Part shown: piece after piece, positions 1 to 6,836 of the stretch
How the letters are laid out: each line of letters starts with the position of its first letter
Position numbering within the stretch: position 1 is the first letter of the stretch
Assembly (NCBI GenBank): GCA_003222375.1
Contig: QHVX01000057.1
Coordinates: 1 to 8,801 of the forward strand
Reading direction: 5' to 3'
Source of the DNA: Acidobacteriota bacterium
Lineage (GTDB): Bacteria > Acidobacteriota > Thermoanaerobaculia > Gp7-AA8
DNA length: 8,801 nt
Translations under genes and position numbers: made by a program
The notes under the pieces: model-generated
Told to the model about the DNA's origin: nothing
Databases searched by the model: none
What the model saw: only the letters and a program-made list of their open reading frames with translations

Positions 1-21
1 TCTCGTCGTTTTGCTCCTGGT

Positions 22-663
22 CTATCGACGGGAACCACTGACTGTCGACTGACGGTGAAACATCCGCGCCGGCAGCGCGAAGAAAATCGCCAGCAGCAGA
101 TCGATGATCACGCTGGTGAGCGGGCTGACGATCGCGACCAGCAGCGCGACGAGGTAGTACACCGGACCGAGTAGATATTGTCGCGAGATGCCGTGTATCG
201 AAGCGTGATCCGCTTCCTCGTACAGCAGGTGACGGCGCCTGGCGACGTAGCGCCACAAAAATCCCCACGCGATGGCAATGGCCGTGAACGTGCCGTTGAA
301 GAACATCGCGGCTGTGCGGCCGTCCGGCGTTCCGATGTGTCGCGCGACCACCAGCGTCGGAAACGGCAGAAACGATACGCCTAACATCAGCAGCAGATTG
401 AACGCCAGAATCGCCTGATCGGTCCGCCGGATGAGATTGAAAACGCGGTGGTGATTGACCCACATCACCCCGATCGTCGCGAAGCTGGTTAGAAACGCGA
501 GATACGATCTCCACAGATGCAGCAGCGAGTTAGCCAGCGTACCAGGCGCAATGTCTTCCGGCAGGCGGATCTCGAGGACCAGCAGCGTCATCGCGATTGC
601 GAAGATGCCATCGCTGAAGGCCTCCAGCCGTGTTGTTTCTTCAGTTTCTTCAGCGGTTACCAA
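22..663 (-). CDS. TMEM175-family (DUF1211) potassium channel-like membrane protein
   Basis: Predicted 213-residue inner-membrane protein of the prokaryotic TMEM175 family, whose members form potassium-selective pores unlike the classical TVGYG channels. Seen in the sequence: the family signature Arg12 followed by Phe16-Ser-Asp-Gly19 at the start of helix 1 (residues about 16-33), then hydrophobic helices near 52-71, 84-105, 119-138, 163-182 and 183-202. The Trp68-Val-Asn-His-His run at the end of helix 2 also fits the family. Length is typical of a single-repeat bacterial member. The start is TTG, chosen because GGAGAG lies 7 nt upstream within the end of ansA; no ATG upstream fits. It overlaps ansA by 14 nt and is the last gene of the vapB-vapC-ansA unit. 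Family assignment is firm; ion selectivity is inferred from the family. Confidence 0.88.
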   Translation of the reverse strand: MVTAEETEETTRLEAFSDGIFAIAMTLLVLEIRLPEDIAPGTLANSLLHLWRSYLAFLTSFATIGVMWVNHHRVFNLIRRTDQAILAFNLLLMLGVSFLPFPTLVVARHIGTPDGRTAAMFFNGTFTAIAIAWGFLWRYVARRRHLLYEEADHASIHGISRQYLLGPVYYLVALLVAIVSPLTSVIIDLLLAIFFALPARMFHRQSTVSGSRR

Positions 664-1669
664 CGGTTAACTCTCCGCGCAAATCCTTCGTCATTTCGCG
701 TTTCACGCGATCGCTCGAATATCCGCGCCCGAACAGGGAATACAACTTCGTCAGCGCCGCCTCGGCTGTCATGTCGTAGCCGCTGATCACGCCCGCCCGC
801 GCGAGCGCCGATCCGGTTTCGTATTCGCCGAGGTCGACGGTGCCCTCGAGGCACTGGGTGCAGTCGACGATCACCACTCCGCGATCGGTCGCCTCGCTGA
901 GCGCCGCGATGAACTCCCGATCGCGATCGGGTCCGTTTCCGACGCCGTACGTTTCGAGTACGAGTCCCTGCAGCGGCGGACGGAGCACGTTGCGCACGAG
1001 GTTCGGCGAAATGCCCGGGAAGAGTCGCAGCGCGCTGACGACCACCGGCGCCGCGAATTCATCGAGCCGCAGCCTGCCCGCTTTCTTGCGCACCAGCGGC
1101 CAGTTGATCTCGATGTCGATGCCGACGGTGCCGAGGGGCGGGAGGTTGGGGGAAGCGAAGGCCTGGAAACCATCGGCGCTCACTTTCACGGCGCGGCAGC
1201 CGCGCAGCAACTTGCCGCCGAAGTAGAGGCAGACCTCCGGGATGTCGTAGCCGGCGGCGATCATCAGCGACGTGATCAGATTCTCGCGCGCGTCGTTGCG
1301 CACTTCGCACAGCGGGATTTGCGATCCGGTGATGATGACCGGCTTCCCGAGTCCCGTCAGCATGAACGGGAGGGCGGAGGCGGTGTACGCCATGGTGTCG
1401 GTGCCGTGCAGGACGACGAAGCCGTCGTAGCGCCGATAGTTTTTCGCGATGTCGCGGGCGATCTTCAGCCACTCCCGCGGCGTCATATTCGATGAGTCGA
1501 GCAGCGGCGAATATTCGTTGATGGTGAAGGCTGGCATCGACGGATTCCTGAGTTCCGGCATCGCTGCCATCTGCTTCTGCAGATACCCCGCTTCAGGCCG
1601 ATACCCGGCGCGGGTGTGCTTCATCCCGATGGTTCCGCCGGTGTAGGCGATGTAGACGCGCTTCCGCAT
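650..1669 (-). CDS. ansA: Type I (cytoplasmic) L-asparaginase
   Basis: Hydrolyses L-asparagine to aspartate and ammonia. The 339-residue product matches E. coli AnsA along its length: Tyr9-Thr-Gly-Gly-Thr-Ile-Gly15 with the nucleophile Thr13, Asp58-Ser-Ser60 in substrate binding, His88-Gly-Thr-Asp91 with the second catalytic Thr90, Lys162 of the charge-relay triad, and the terminal LRGELT stretch. No signal peptide is present, consistent with the cytosolic, homotetrameric type I enzyme. The second Cys of the VDCTQC stretch sits where E. coli has its allosteric-site Cys, so allosteric control is possible. The reading frame is open 108 nt further upstream, but the ATG at 1669 is chosen because homology begins there and it overlaps the vapC stop as TGATG. 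No Shine-Dalgarno is visible, so reinitiation after vapC is likely. Confidence 0.95.
   Translation of the reverse strand: MRKRVYIAYTGGTIGMKHTRAGYRPEAGYLQKQMAAMPELRNPSMPAFTINEYSPLLDSSNMTPREWLKIARDIAKNYRRYDGFVVLHGTDTMAYTASALPFMLTGLGKPVIITGSQIPLCEVRNDARENLITSLMIAAGYDIPEVCLYFGGKLLRGCRAVKVSADGFQAFASPNLPPLGTVGIDIEINWPLVRKKAGRLRLDEFAAPVVVSALRLFPGISPNLVRNVLRPPLQGLVLETYGVGNGPDRDREFIAALSEATDRGVVIVDCTQCLEGTVDLGEYETGSALARAGVISGYDMTAEAALTKLYSLFGRGYSSDRVKREMTKDLRGELTVGNR
671..676 (-). promoter_or_regulatory. Shine-Dalgarno for the TTG-started channel gene
   Basis: Read on the minus strand this is GGAGAG, 7 nt before the TTG at 663. It lies inside the last codons of ansA. It decides the start of the channel gene and suggests that translation is coupled to ansA. 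Confidence 0.6.
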
Positions 1670-2022
1670 CACGGCGCGACGCCCAGCCGTTGCGTCGCGG
1701 CGGCGAGGCGGCGGTCGCGTGTCCACAGAACAGTGCCGTTCAGTCGCGCCGACGCCAGGAGGTGGACGTCGATCCAACCGAGGCCGCTGCCGGCGAGATT
1801 ATGAGAGTCGATGAACATCAAAGCTTCCTCATGCTCGACCGCGGCGAGCGACGGCAGATCGTGAAGCAACGCGAGAATCTCATCACGTGCACGGAGATTG
1901 CCGCAAGCAAGCTCGCCAATGATGAACGGATGACACTCAACCTCGCCGCGCTCGAGCAGTTGGCCGAGACGCGAATCGCCGCGGCGGAAATGATCGACCC
2001 ACACGGACGTGTCGACCAGCAT
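1669..2022 (-). CDS. vapC: VapC-like PIN-domain toxin ribonuclease
   Basis: A 117-residue PIN-domain protein covering the whole fold. The acidic metal-binding residues are visible: Asp4 in the opening LVDTSVW, Glu37 in IIGELACG, Asp85 in GWIDVHLLASA and Asp103 in WTRDRRL. VapC toxins of type II systems are Mg-dependent endoribonucleases, often cutting tRNA or rRNA, and are held inactive by VapB; the RNA target here cannot be told from sequence. The ATG at 2022 overlaps the vapB stop as TAATG, the usual coupled arrangement, and only a weak purine run precedes it. The open frame continues upstream but that part reads through vapB in another frame. The stop overlaps the ansA start by 1 nt, which is unusual for a toxin-antitoxin pair. 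Confidence 0.93.
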   Translation of the reverse strand: MLVDTSVWVDHFRRGDSRLGQLLERGEVECHPFIIGELACGNLRARDEILALLHDLPSLAAVEHEEALMFIDSHNLAGSGLGWIDVHLLASARLNGTVLWTRDRRLAAATQRLGVAP

Positions 2023-2234
2023 TACCGTCCGCGGACGCGCGCGCGCCGCGGGCGGCGCCGACGGATCGGGCGCAATGTCCGCTGCGATCCGCCCAATGAA
2101 GCCAGGCGATGGGCGCTTTGTTGTGCGATCAAGGCCTCGAGACCGGCGTGAAGAACCGCGGTCTTCTCGCGCAGGCCACTGAGTCGGCGCGCTTTGTCCA
2201 ACAGCGTTTCGTCGAGATTCAAGGTTGTGCGCAT
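2022..2234 (-). CDS. vapB: VapB-like antitoxin (DUF2191 type)
   Basis: A 70-residue antitoxin. It starts MRTTLNLDETLLDKA, the short beta strand plus helix of a ribbon-helix-helix-like DNA-binding N-terminus seen in this VapB group, followed by LSGLREKTAVLHAGLEALI and the family-typical LASLGGSQ. The tail from residue 57 is rich in arginine and longer than the short RRR ending I expect in this family. The family's role is to bind and inhibit VapC and to repress its own promoter. It is the first gene of the minus-strand unit. No Shine-Dalgarno precedes the ATG; a promoter-like pair places transcription start at or next to the ATG, so the mRNA may be leaderless. Confidence 0.9.
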   Translation of the reverse strand: MRTTLNLDETLLDKARRLSGLREKTAVLHAGLEALIAQQSAHRLASLGGSQRTLRPIRRRRPRRARVRGR

Positions 2235-2271
2235 CTGTATTAGTATGCATCATTCATGCAGACGACGTCAA
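2235..2271 (-). promoter_or_regulatory. Candidate promoter of the vapB-vapC-ansA-channel unit
   Basis: On the minus strand a -35 TTGACG (2271-2266) is followed after 18 nt by a -10-like CATACT (2247-2242). Only 7 nt then separate the -10 from the vapB ATG, so the expected transcript would begin at or next to the start codon. The AT-rich segment also holds GTAT and ATGCAT repeats that could serve VapBC autoregulation, but no clean operator palindrome is evident. Confidence 0.45.
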
Positions 2272-2274
2272 ACG

Positions 2275-2302
2275 ATGACGGGCAGGCTTCTCCTGCTATA
2301 AT
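2275..2302 (+). promoter_or_regulatory. Sigma-70-like promoter of the TonB receptor gene
   Basis: A perfect extended -10, TGCTATAAT (TATAAT at 2297-2302), lies 16 nt after a -35-like ATGACG (2275-2280). The spacer is filled by a small palindrome, GCAGG-CTTCT-CCTGC (2282-2296). Transcription would start near 2309, inside the left arm of the inverted repeat at 2302-2332. Confidence 0.7.
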
Positions 2303-2332
2303 TCTCGAATCCACATTGACGCAATTCGAGAA
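2302..2332. repeat. 9-bp perfect inverted repeat at the transcription start region
   Basis: TTCTCGAAT (2302-2310) and ATTCGAGAA (2324-2332) are exact reverse complements separated by 13 nt. The left arm touches the -10 and the right arm ends 5 nt before the Shine-Dalgarno. It could be an operator for a dimeric repressor or, if transcribed in full, an mRNA hairpin; the predicted start near 2309 would remove most of the left arm, so an operator seems more likely. Confidence 0.6.
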
Positions 2333-2347
2333 GAGCCGGAGGGGTGT

Positions 2348-5122
2348 ATGCGTCGTTCCCTTTTCGCAGTTTTGATGCTGTTGGTGTGCACGTCGCTCCT
2401 TGCCGACGGCACGCAGCTCGGAACCATCAGCGGCCGGGTCATCGATCAGTCGCAATCGGCCATTCCGGGCGCAACTGTCGAAGCGCTCAACATCGAAAAA
2501 GGGACCACCCGGCGCACGATCACCGACGCCGACGGCAAATACATCGTTCCGCTTCTGCATCCCGGCACTTACAAAGTCTCGATCTCGCTTTCGGGCTTCG
2601 ACACGTTCATTGCGCAAAACGCTGGCGTGGAAGTTGGGAAGACGACAACGATCAACGCGACGCTCAAAGTCACCACCACCGCCGAGACGATCACGGTCCT
2701 CGGCGATGTGCCGGTGGTCGACAAGACGAACGCTTCCGACACGACGACGGTTTCGACGCAGCTCGCGCAGCGGCTCCCGATCGGACGGACGTATCAGGCG
2801 CTCGCGCTGAGCGTCCCGGGCGTGGTTTTGCCCGGCAACGCCAACGCCAATGCGAACTTTCACGGCGCGCTGTTCACAGACAATCTCTATCTCTTCGACG
2901 GCATCGACACGACCGATCCGACGACGGGCGGATTTGGACAGAACTTCACTTTCGAGGGCATCCAGGAAGTGCAGGTGACGACATCGGGCGCATCCGCTGA
3001 GTTCGGCCGCGCAGTCGGCGGAATCATCAACGTCATCACCAAGAGCGGCTCGAACGAGTTCAAGGGCTCCTACAAAGAGGTGATGAACAACGATCAGTGG
3101 AACGCGCAGAACAAGGGCGTCAGTCCGACGTCCGGCGCGTCATTTGCGCGCACAAAGTTCGACAGCCTCGTGCGCGTGCACGCCGCCACGCTGGGTGGTC
3201 CGATCTGGCGCGATCACGCGTGGTTCTTCGGCGCTTACGAGTGGGACAAGGCGACTTCGCCGCAGCGTCAGACTCTCGATCCGAAGACCCCGCAGAATTT
3301 CGTGTCCGTTCCACGCGATCATTTCTACGATCTCAAGGCGACGTGGCAGGCAGCGCCGTCGAAGCTCATCGTGCTGAAGGCCAACGAATCGCCGACGGAT
3401 GACATCGTCGTCGACCGCCACAACGGCGGCATCAACGCCATCCCGCGCTTCGCAGGTGACCTCGGCGCCATGAATATTCAGAACCAGGGCAGCAAGTCGC
3501 GGGCCCTGCAGTACTCCGGCGTCGCGATGAACATGCTGGCGATGGAAGCGGGTGTCGCGTCATCGAAGATCCACATCGATTTCCGTCCGTTCGTCGGCGA
3601 CACGCCGGTGCATCAGGATCTGAGCACCGGACTTTTCTACAACGGCCCGTCGATCGTCGGGTTCCTCGAGCGGACGCGGTCGCAGGCCGACTTCGCGACC
3701 ACTTATTTCCGCGTCATTCGCGGTCAAACTCACGATTTCAAGATCGGCGTCGATTATCAGAAAGTGCGCTCGACCGTTAATCAGCGCTTCGGCGGTAATC
3801 AGCTTTTCGTCGACAAATCGTACGATCTCGCGAATCAGACGTTCGTGCCCTCGCAGCGGCGCGATTACGACGCACCGGTTCCATCGAGCTCGCACGGCAA
3901 GAACACTGCGGTGTATGTGCTCGACAAATTCCAGATCGGACGGCTGTCGCTCAACCTCGGCGTCCGCGGAGAAAAGCAGACCGGAGAGAGCGACGTCGCC
4001 GCGCAAGTCGTCGACGCGACAACGATTTCGCCCAGGATCTCAGGCACCTACGATTTGCGACGGGATGGCAAGTTGCTTGCGGTCGCGTCCTATGGGCGCT
4101 TCTACCAGAACATCCTGCAGCAGTTCGACGATCAATTCGCTCTGCTGCCGCCAAAGTCGAGCTTCGAAGTCTTCAACTGGGACGCGAACACCAACCGCTG
4201 GATCGACGGCGGACATCAGACGCTTGCCGGCGGAAACGGAAACGTCGGCACCAACGGCATCCACCCGACCTACCTCGACGAATTCACCCTGGGGCTGGAG
4301 AGGCAGATCGGGCGCAACGTCGGCGTGAGCCTTCGCGGCATTCACCGTTCGTGGAAGAACATCATCGACGACATCATCAATCTTTCGCCGGGCGGCGCGG
4401 TCATCTCCAGAGTGTTCGTCAATCTCCCCGAAGCGAAACGCTCCTACAACGCGTTGGAAGCGGTCTTCAACAAGCGCTACTCCGATTGGGGAACGCAGGT
4501 TTCGTACACCTATTCGCGGACGCGCGGCAACCAGTTCGGAGCGATCAACTCCGACCTCGGCAACTTCGTTGGATCGAAATGCCGGTCGGCAGTTGACCCC
4601 ACGATCGGCACCATCGACTGCGAGACCGCAGCATTGGCGAACCGCAACGGTCTGGCACCCTACGATCGGACGCACGTGATGCGCGCATACAGCGCGTATC
4701 ACCTTCCCATCAAGGTCGTGCAGGTCGTGCTCTCACCGGTATTGACAGTGCAGTCGGGCGATACGTATCAGCGGCAGACGACGTTGACTGCGATCAGCTC
4801 ACCCGGCATTGCGACCGGCAACACGATCAGCTACTACTACGCATCGGCCGGATCGGATCGCCTTCCGACGATCTACCAGCTCGATTTCGGATCGGAAGCG
4901 ACGTATCCGATCGCGGGCGTCGAAGTCGGATTGAAAGGCGAAGTCTTCAACGTGACGAACACGCAGCGTCAGATTCAGGCGAGCACGCTCGGCTGGTGCA
5001 ACGACACCAGCAACCCGAGTGCCGCCTGCACCGCCGCGCGCGCGTCGTACGGATTGGGGACGTCGCGCAATGCGTATCAGGCGCCGCGGTCGTATCGAAT
5101 CACCGCGCTCCTGCGGTTCTAA
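2348..5122 (+). CDS. Oar-like TonB-dependent outer-membrane receptor with carboxypeptidase regulatory-like domain
   Basis: A 924-residue outer-membrane transporter. Residues 1-19 form a signal peptide (RR, hydrophobic core, cut probably after Ala19). Residues about 24-108 are a CarboxypepD_reg-like beta-sandwich with GTISGRVIDQSQSAIPGATV and TDADGKYIVPLLHPGTYKVSIS. A TonB-box-like ETITVLG lies at 113-119, then the plug (about 120-235) with YLFDGIDTTDP, IQEVQV and SAEFGRAVGGIINVITKSG. The rest is a beta-barrel ending in LLRF, the C-terminal aromatic expected for BAM assembly. This architecture is abundant in Acidobacteriota and Bacteroidota, where it serves uptake of large substrates energised by TonB-ExbBD; the substrate here is unknown and no SusD-like partner is adjacent. 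The ATG is preceded by GGAGGGG (2338-2344). It is a single-gene unit ending before a palindromic repeat. A short AAC-GCC iteration at 2837-2857 encodes NANANAN in the plug. Confidence 0.93.
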   Translation: MRRSLFAVLMLLVCTSLLADGTQLGTISGRVIDQSQSAIPGATVEALNIEKGTTRRTITDADGKYIVPLLHPGTYKVSISLSGFDTFIAQNAGVEVGKTTTINATLKVTTTAETITVLGDVPVVDKTNASDTTTVSTQLAQRLPIGRTYQALALSVPGVVLPGNANANANFHGALFTDNLYLFDGIDTTDPTTGGFGQNFTFEGIQEVQVTTSGASAEFGRAVGGIINVITKSGSNEFKGSYKEVMNNDQWNAQNKGVSPTSGASFARTKFDSLVRVHAATLGGPIWRDHAWFFGAYEWDKATSPQRQTLDPKTPQNFVSVPRDHFYDLKATWQAAPSKLIVLKANESPTDDIVVDRHNGGINAIPRFAGDLGAMNIQNQGSKSRALQYSGVAMNMLAMEAGVASSKIHIDFRPFVGDTPVHQDLSTGLFYNGPSIVGFLERTRSQADFATTYFRVIRGQTHDFKIGVDYQKVRSTVNQRFGGNQLFVDKSYDLANQTFVPSQRRDYDAPVPSSSHGKNTAVYVLDKFQIGRLSLNLGVRGEKQTGESDVAAQVVDATTISPRISGTYDLRRDGKLLAVASYGRFYQNILQQFDDQFALLPPKSSFEVFNWDANTNRWIDGGHQTLAGGNGNVGTNGIHPTYLDEFTLGLERQIGRNVGVSLRGIHRSWKNIIDDIINLSPGGAVISRVFVNLPEAKRSYNALEAVFNKRYSDWGTQVSYTYSRTRGNQFGAINSDLGNFVGSKCRSAVDPTIGTIDCETAALANRNGLAPYDRTHVMRAYSAYHLPIKVVQVVLSPVLTVQSGDTYQRQTTLTAISSPGIATGNTISYYYASAGSDRLPTIYQLDFGSEATYPIAGVEVGLKGEVFNVTNTQRQIQASTLGWCNDTSNPSAACTAARASYGLGTSRNAYQAPRSYRITALLRF

Positions 5123-5123
5123 C

Positions 5124-5246
5124 GCCCCTCATCCGGCCCCGCTCCGCGGGGCCACCTTCTCCCCGCAAGCGGGGCGAAGGTCTTCTCGTGTGGGCCCTCG
5201 CCCCGCGCCGCGGGGAGAGGGTGCCGCGAAGCGGCGGGTGAGGGGC
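5124..5246. repeat. REP-like composite palindrome between convergent genes
   Basis: A 123-bp GC-rich element bounded by inverted GCCCCTCA (5124-5131) and TGAGGGGC (5239-5246). Inside are four hairpins in a row: GGCCCCGC-TCC-GCGGGGCC (5135-5153); CCTTC plus CCCCGC closing on GCGGGG plus GAAGG with one mismatch (5155-5180); CCCTC plus CCCCGC closing on GCGGGG plus GAGGG with one mismatch (5195-5221); and GCCGC-GAA-GCGGC (5223-5235). It begins 1 nt after the stop of the TonB receptor and its last base is the final base of the amidohydrolase TAG stop. It resembles dispersed intergenic palindromes common in GC-rich bacteria and probably acts as a bidirectional transcription end. It encodes no protein. 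Confidence 0.85.
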
Positions 5247-6514
5247 TACCGCTTCACGATCGCGCCTTCCTTCATCACGAAGAGGACGTGCTCCGTCTGA
5301 CGAATATCGTCGAGCGGATTGCCCGGAACGGCGATGATGTCGGCGAGCTTTCCGGTGGCGATCGTGCCGAGGCGATCGTCGACGCCGAGGAGCGCGGCGC
5401 CGCCGGAGGTTGCCGAGCGGAGCGCCGCCGCGGGTGACATGCCGAGGCCGGTCATGATCGCGAACTCCTGCGCGTTCATGCCGTGCGGCGAGACGGCCGA
5501 ATCGGTGCCGAACGCGATCTTCACGCCGGTTCGGAGCGCGTTGCGAAACATGTCGCTGCGTGCGGCCAGCGCTGCGCGGCCCTTCGCCGCGATCGACGGC
5601 GGGAATTTGTCGATCTTGCGACCGATCCAATCGCCGGCGAGAAGTGTGGGAACGAGATACACGCCTTTGTCGCGCATCATCGCGAGCGTCTCCGGTTTCA
5701 TGAACGAGCCGTGTTCGATCGAATCGACGCCCGCCTGCACCGCCATACGCGCGGCGCTGTCGCCATGACAATGCGCCGCGACTTTGCGGCCCCAGTGATG
5801 TGCCTCTTCGACGATCGCGTTCATTTCGTCCTGCGACAGCTCGGGCGCGTCGACCGGATCGGATAGCGACAACACGCCGCCCGACGGCATGAACTTGATG
5901 ACGTCGGCCCCATATTTGATTTGATAGCGCACCGCGGCGCGGCAATCGCCGACGCCGTTGCAGACTCCCTGCATCGCAGTGAGCTGCTGGAATCCGCGCG
6001 AGGGCGGAATCGGATCGGCGTCGCCGTGACCGCCGGTTGCGCCGATCGCGTAGCCCGAGACGAGCATTCGCGGTCCCACGACCCATCCATTGTTGATCGC
6101 GTTGCGAAGTCCGATGTCGACGTAATCGCTCGCGCCGACATTGCGCACGGTGGTGAATCCGGCATCGATCGTTTTGCGCGCAAAAGTGCTCGCGAGGAGC
6201 GCCTGTTCTGCCGGCTGCCGCATCAAATCCTGAAAGTGATCGAGGTACCAGTTGTCGCTCGCCTCTTCGGTCAGATGCACGTGCGCGTCGATGAAGCCTG
6301 GAAGGAGCGTGGCATCGCCGAGGTCGATGACCTGGGCATTGGGAGGGATGGAGCTCGGCGAAATGGCGGCGATGCGCTTACCGTCGACCACCACCACCGC
6401 GTTGCGCACGACAGAGTCCGAGGTGCCGTCGAACATTCGGGCTGCTTTGAGGACGATCGGCTGACCCGCCGCGACGGAAGCGATGAGCGAGAGCGATAGG
6501 ACGAGCTTCTTCAT
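5246..6514 (-). CDS. Secreted metal-dependent amidohydrolase (prolidase / imidazolonepropionase-like)
   Basis: A 422-residue amidohydrolase-superfamily enzyme, probably periplasmic. Residues 1-17 are a signal peptide (KK, hydrophobic stretch, SVAAG). The TIM-barrel metal ligands are visible: His78-Val-His80, Lys207 in DVIKFMPSGG (carbamylated lysine bridging two metals), His248 in AAHCHG, His268 in SIEHGS and Asp338 in FGTDS. The N-terminal strand domain (VVVDGKRIAAI) and the C-terminal GTIATGKLADIIAVPGNPL complete the usual composite beta domain. The closest functional type is the two-metal Xaa-Pro dipeptidase or peptidase-like group; substrate cannot be fixed from sequence. Cys185 and Cys191 could form a disulfide. 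The frame is open 279 nt further upstream, but the ATG at 6514 is chosen for the signal peptide. No Shine-Dalgarno precedes it. Convergent with the TonB receptor, divergent from the small membrane gene. Confidence 0.9.
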   Translation of the reverse strand: MKKLVLSLSLIASVAAGQPIVLKAARMFDGTSDSVVRNAVVVVDGKRIAAISPSSIPPNAQVIDLGDATLLPGFIDAHVHLTEEASDNWYLDHFQDLMRQPAEQALLASTFARKTIDAGFTTVRNVGASDYVDIGLRNAINNGWVVGPRMLVSGYAIGATGGHGDADPIPPSRGFQQLTAMQGVCNGVGDCRAAVRYQIKYGADVIKFMPSGGVLSLSDPVDAPELSQDEMNAIVEEAHHWGRKVAAHCHGDSAARMAVQAGVDSIEHGSFMKPETLAMMRDKGVYLVPTLLAGDWIGRKIDKFPPSIAAKGRAALAARSDMFRNALRTGVKIAFGTDSAVSPHGMNAQEFAIMTGLGMSPAAALRSATSGGAALLGVDDRLGTIATGKLADIIAVPGNPLDDIRQTEHVLFVMKEGAIVKR

Positions 6515-6522
6515 GGAGGCGG

Positions 6523-6553
6523 AGTATATTTTGTTGGTCATGTTCATGTTCAA
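6523..6553 (-). promoter_or_regulatory. Candidate leaderless promoter of the amidohydrolase
   Basis: On the minus strand TATACT (6528-6523) ends 8 nt before the ATG at 6514, and TTGAAC (6553-6548) lies 19 nt upstream of it. Transcription would begin at or beside the start codon. The same bases read TATATT on the plus strand (6525-6530), a -10-like match 9 nt before the ATG at 6540, so the two divergent genes may share an overlapping -10. Confidence 0.4.
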
Positions 6554-6770
6554 TGACCATCCGGTCTTCCTGATTGCCGTCATCATCGGCATCGCGATTC
6601 TCTTCATCCGATCGGTCATCCGCGCGCTGCAGCGCTGGGAAGTCATTCCCGATCCGCTGTTGCCCGAGCGGTGGCGGCGTGCTGTCAACTCCTTGCAGCG
6701 CAAAGCTCTGGAGGAATCGGCGGGCGAGGGACCGCTCACCACCAGAAAATCGGACGACAGCGCTCCGTGA
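6540..6770 (+). CDS. Small single-pass membrane protein, unknown function
   Basis: A 76-residue product starting MFMFNDHPVFL. One hydrophobic helix (about residues 9-27, LIAVIIGIAILFIRSVI) is followed by a basic, cytoplasm-like tail with LPERWRRAVNSLQRKALEES. I do not recognise a family. It is judged real because the third codon positions are strongly G or C, it fits between the amidohydrolase and the next gene, and its topology is coherent. The start is uncertain: ATG at 6540 and at 6546 lie in a duplicated ATGTTC; a TTG at 6531 has GGAG 6 nt upstream; an ATG at 6513 would overlap the start of the opposite-strand amidohydrolase. It is followed after 66 nt by the DUF5684-like gene on the same strand. 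Confidence 0.6.
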   Translation: MFMFNDHPVFLIAVIIGIAILFIRSVIRALQRWEVIPDPLLPERWRRAVNSLQRKALEESAGEGPLTTRKSDDSAP

Positions 6771-6820
6771 CGTTCTGATATCATCGGAGTCAATCAGTCC
6801 AAAATTTGCGCTCACGTGAT

Positions 6821-6826
6821 AGGAGG
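6821..6826 (+). promoter_or_regulatory. Strong Shine-Dalgarno deciding the ATG at 6837
   Basis: AGGAGG, 10 nt before the ATG at 6837. It favours that ATG over an in-frame GTG at 6816, which lies upstream of the motif. Confidence 0.7.
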
Positions 6827-6836
6827 AAATTCATCG

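Noticed and set aside
1670..1777. N-terminal extension of the asparaginase by 36 residues
   Set aside because: The extension overlaps vapC, is Arg/Pro-rich, and AnsA homology begins exactly at the ATG at 1669, which overlaps the vapC stop.
2027..2046. GTCCGCGGAC palindrome next to an alternating GC run at the vapB-vapC junction
   Set aside because: Explained by Arg and Ala codons of the VapB tail in a GC-rich genome; no spacing to a promoter supports a regulatory role.
2023..2253. N-terminal extension of VapC by 77 residues
   Set aside because: The extra residues are vapB read in another frame; the PIN fold begins at MLVDTS.
2348..2410. Lipoprotein signal in the TonB receptor (Cys14)
   Set aside because: The residues before Cys14 are Leu-Leu-Val, lacking the small residue at -1 of a lipobox; the segment is still inside the hydrophobic core of an ordinary signal peptide.
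2240..2863. Minus-strand open frame running from the TonB receptor's 5' part into the divergent promoter region
   Set aside because: It crosses the extended -10 promoter and the start of a clear signal peptide on the other strand, and its product is low-complexity Arg-rich sequence.
4040..4702. Minus-strand open frame of 220 codons antisense to the TonB receptor
   Set aside because: Composition is that of a complementary-strand shadow (Val/Arg/Asp-rich) and the plus-strand barrel is continuous here.
5100..6086. Long minus-strand open frame inside the amidohydrolase region
   Set aside because: It is out of frame with a gene that shows all metal-ligand motifs, and its product is an Arg/Ala-rich string without motifs, as expected from GC-rich shadow frames.
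5921..6499. Plus-strand open frame of about 190 codons antisense to the amidohydrolase
   Set aside because: Lies wholly opposite a well-supported gene, with no recognisable domain and no ribosome binding site.
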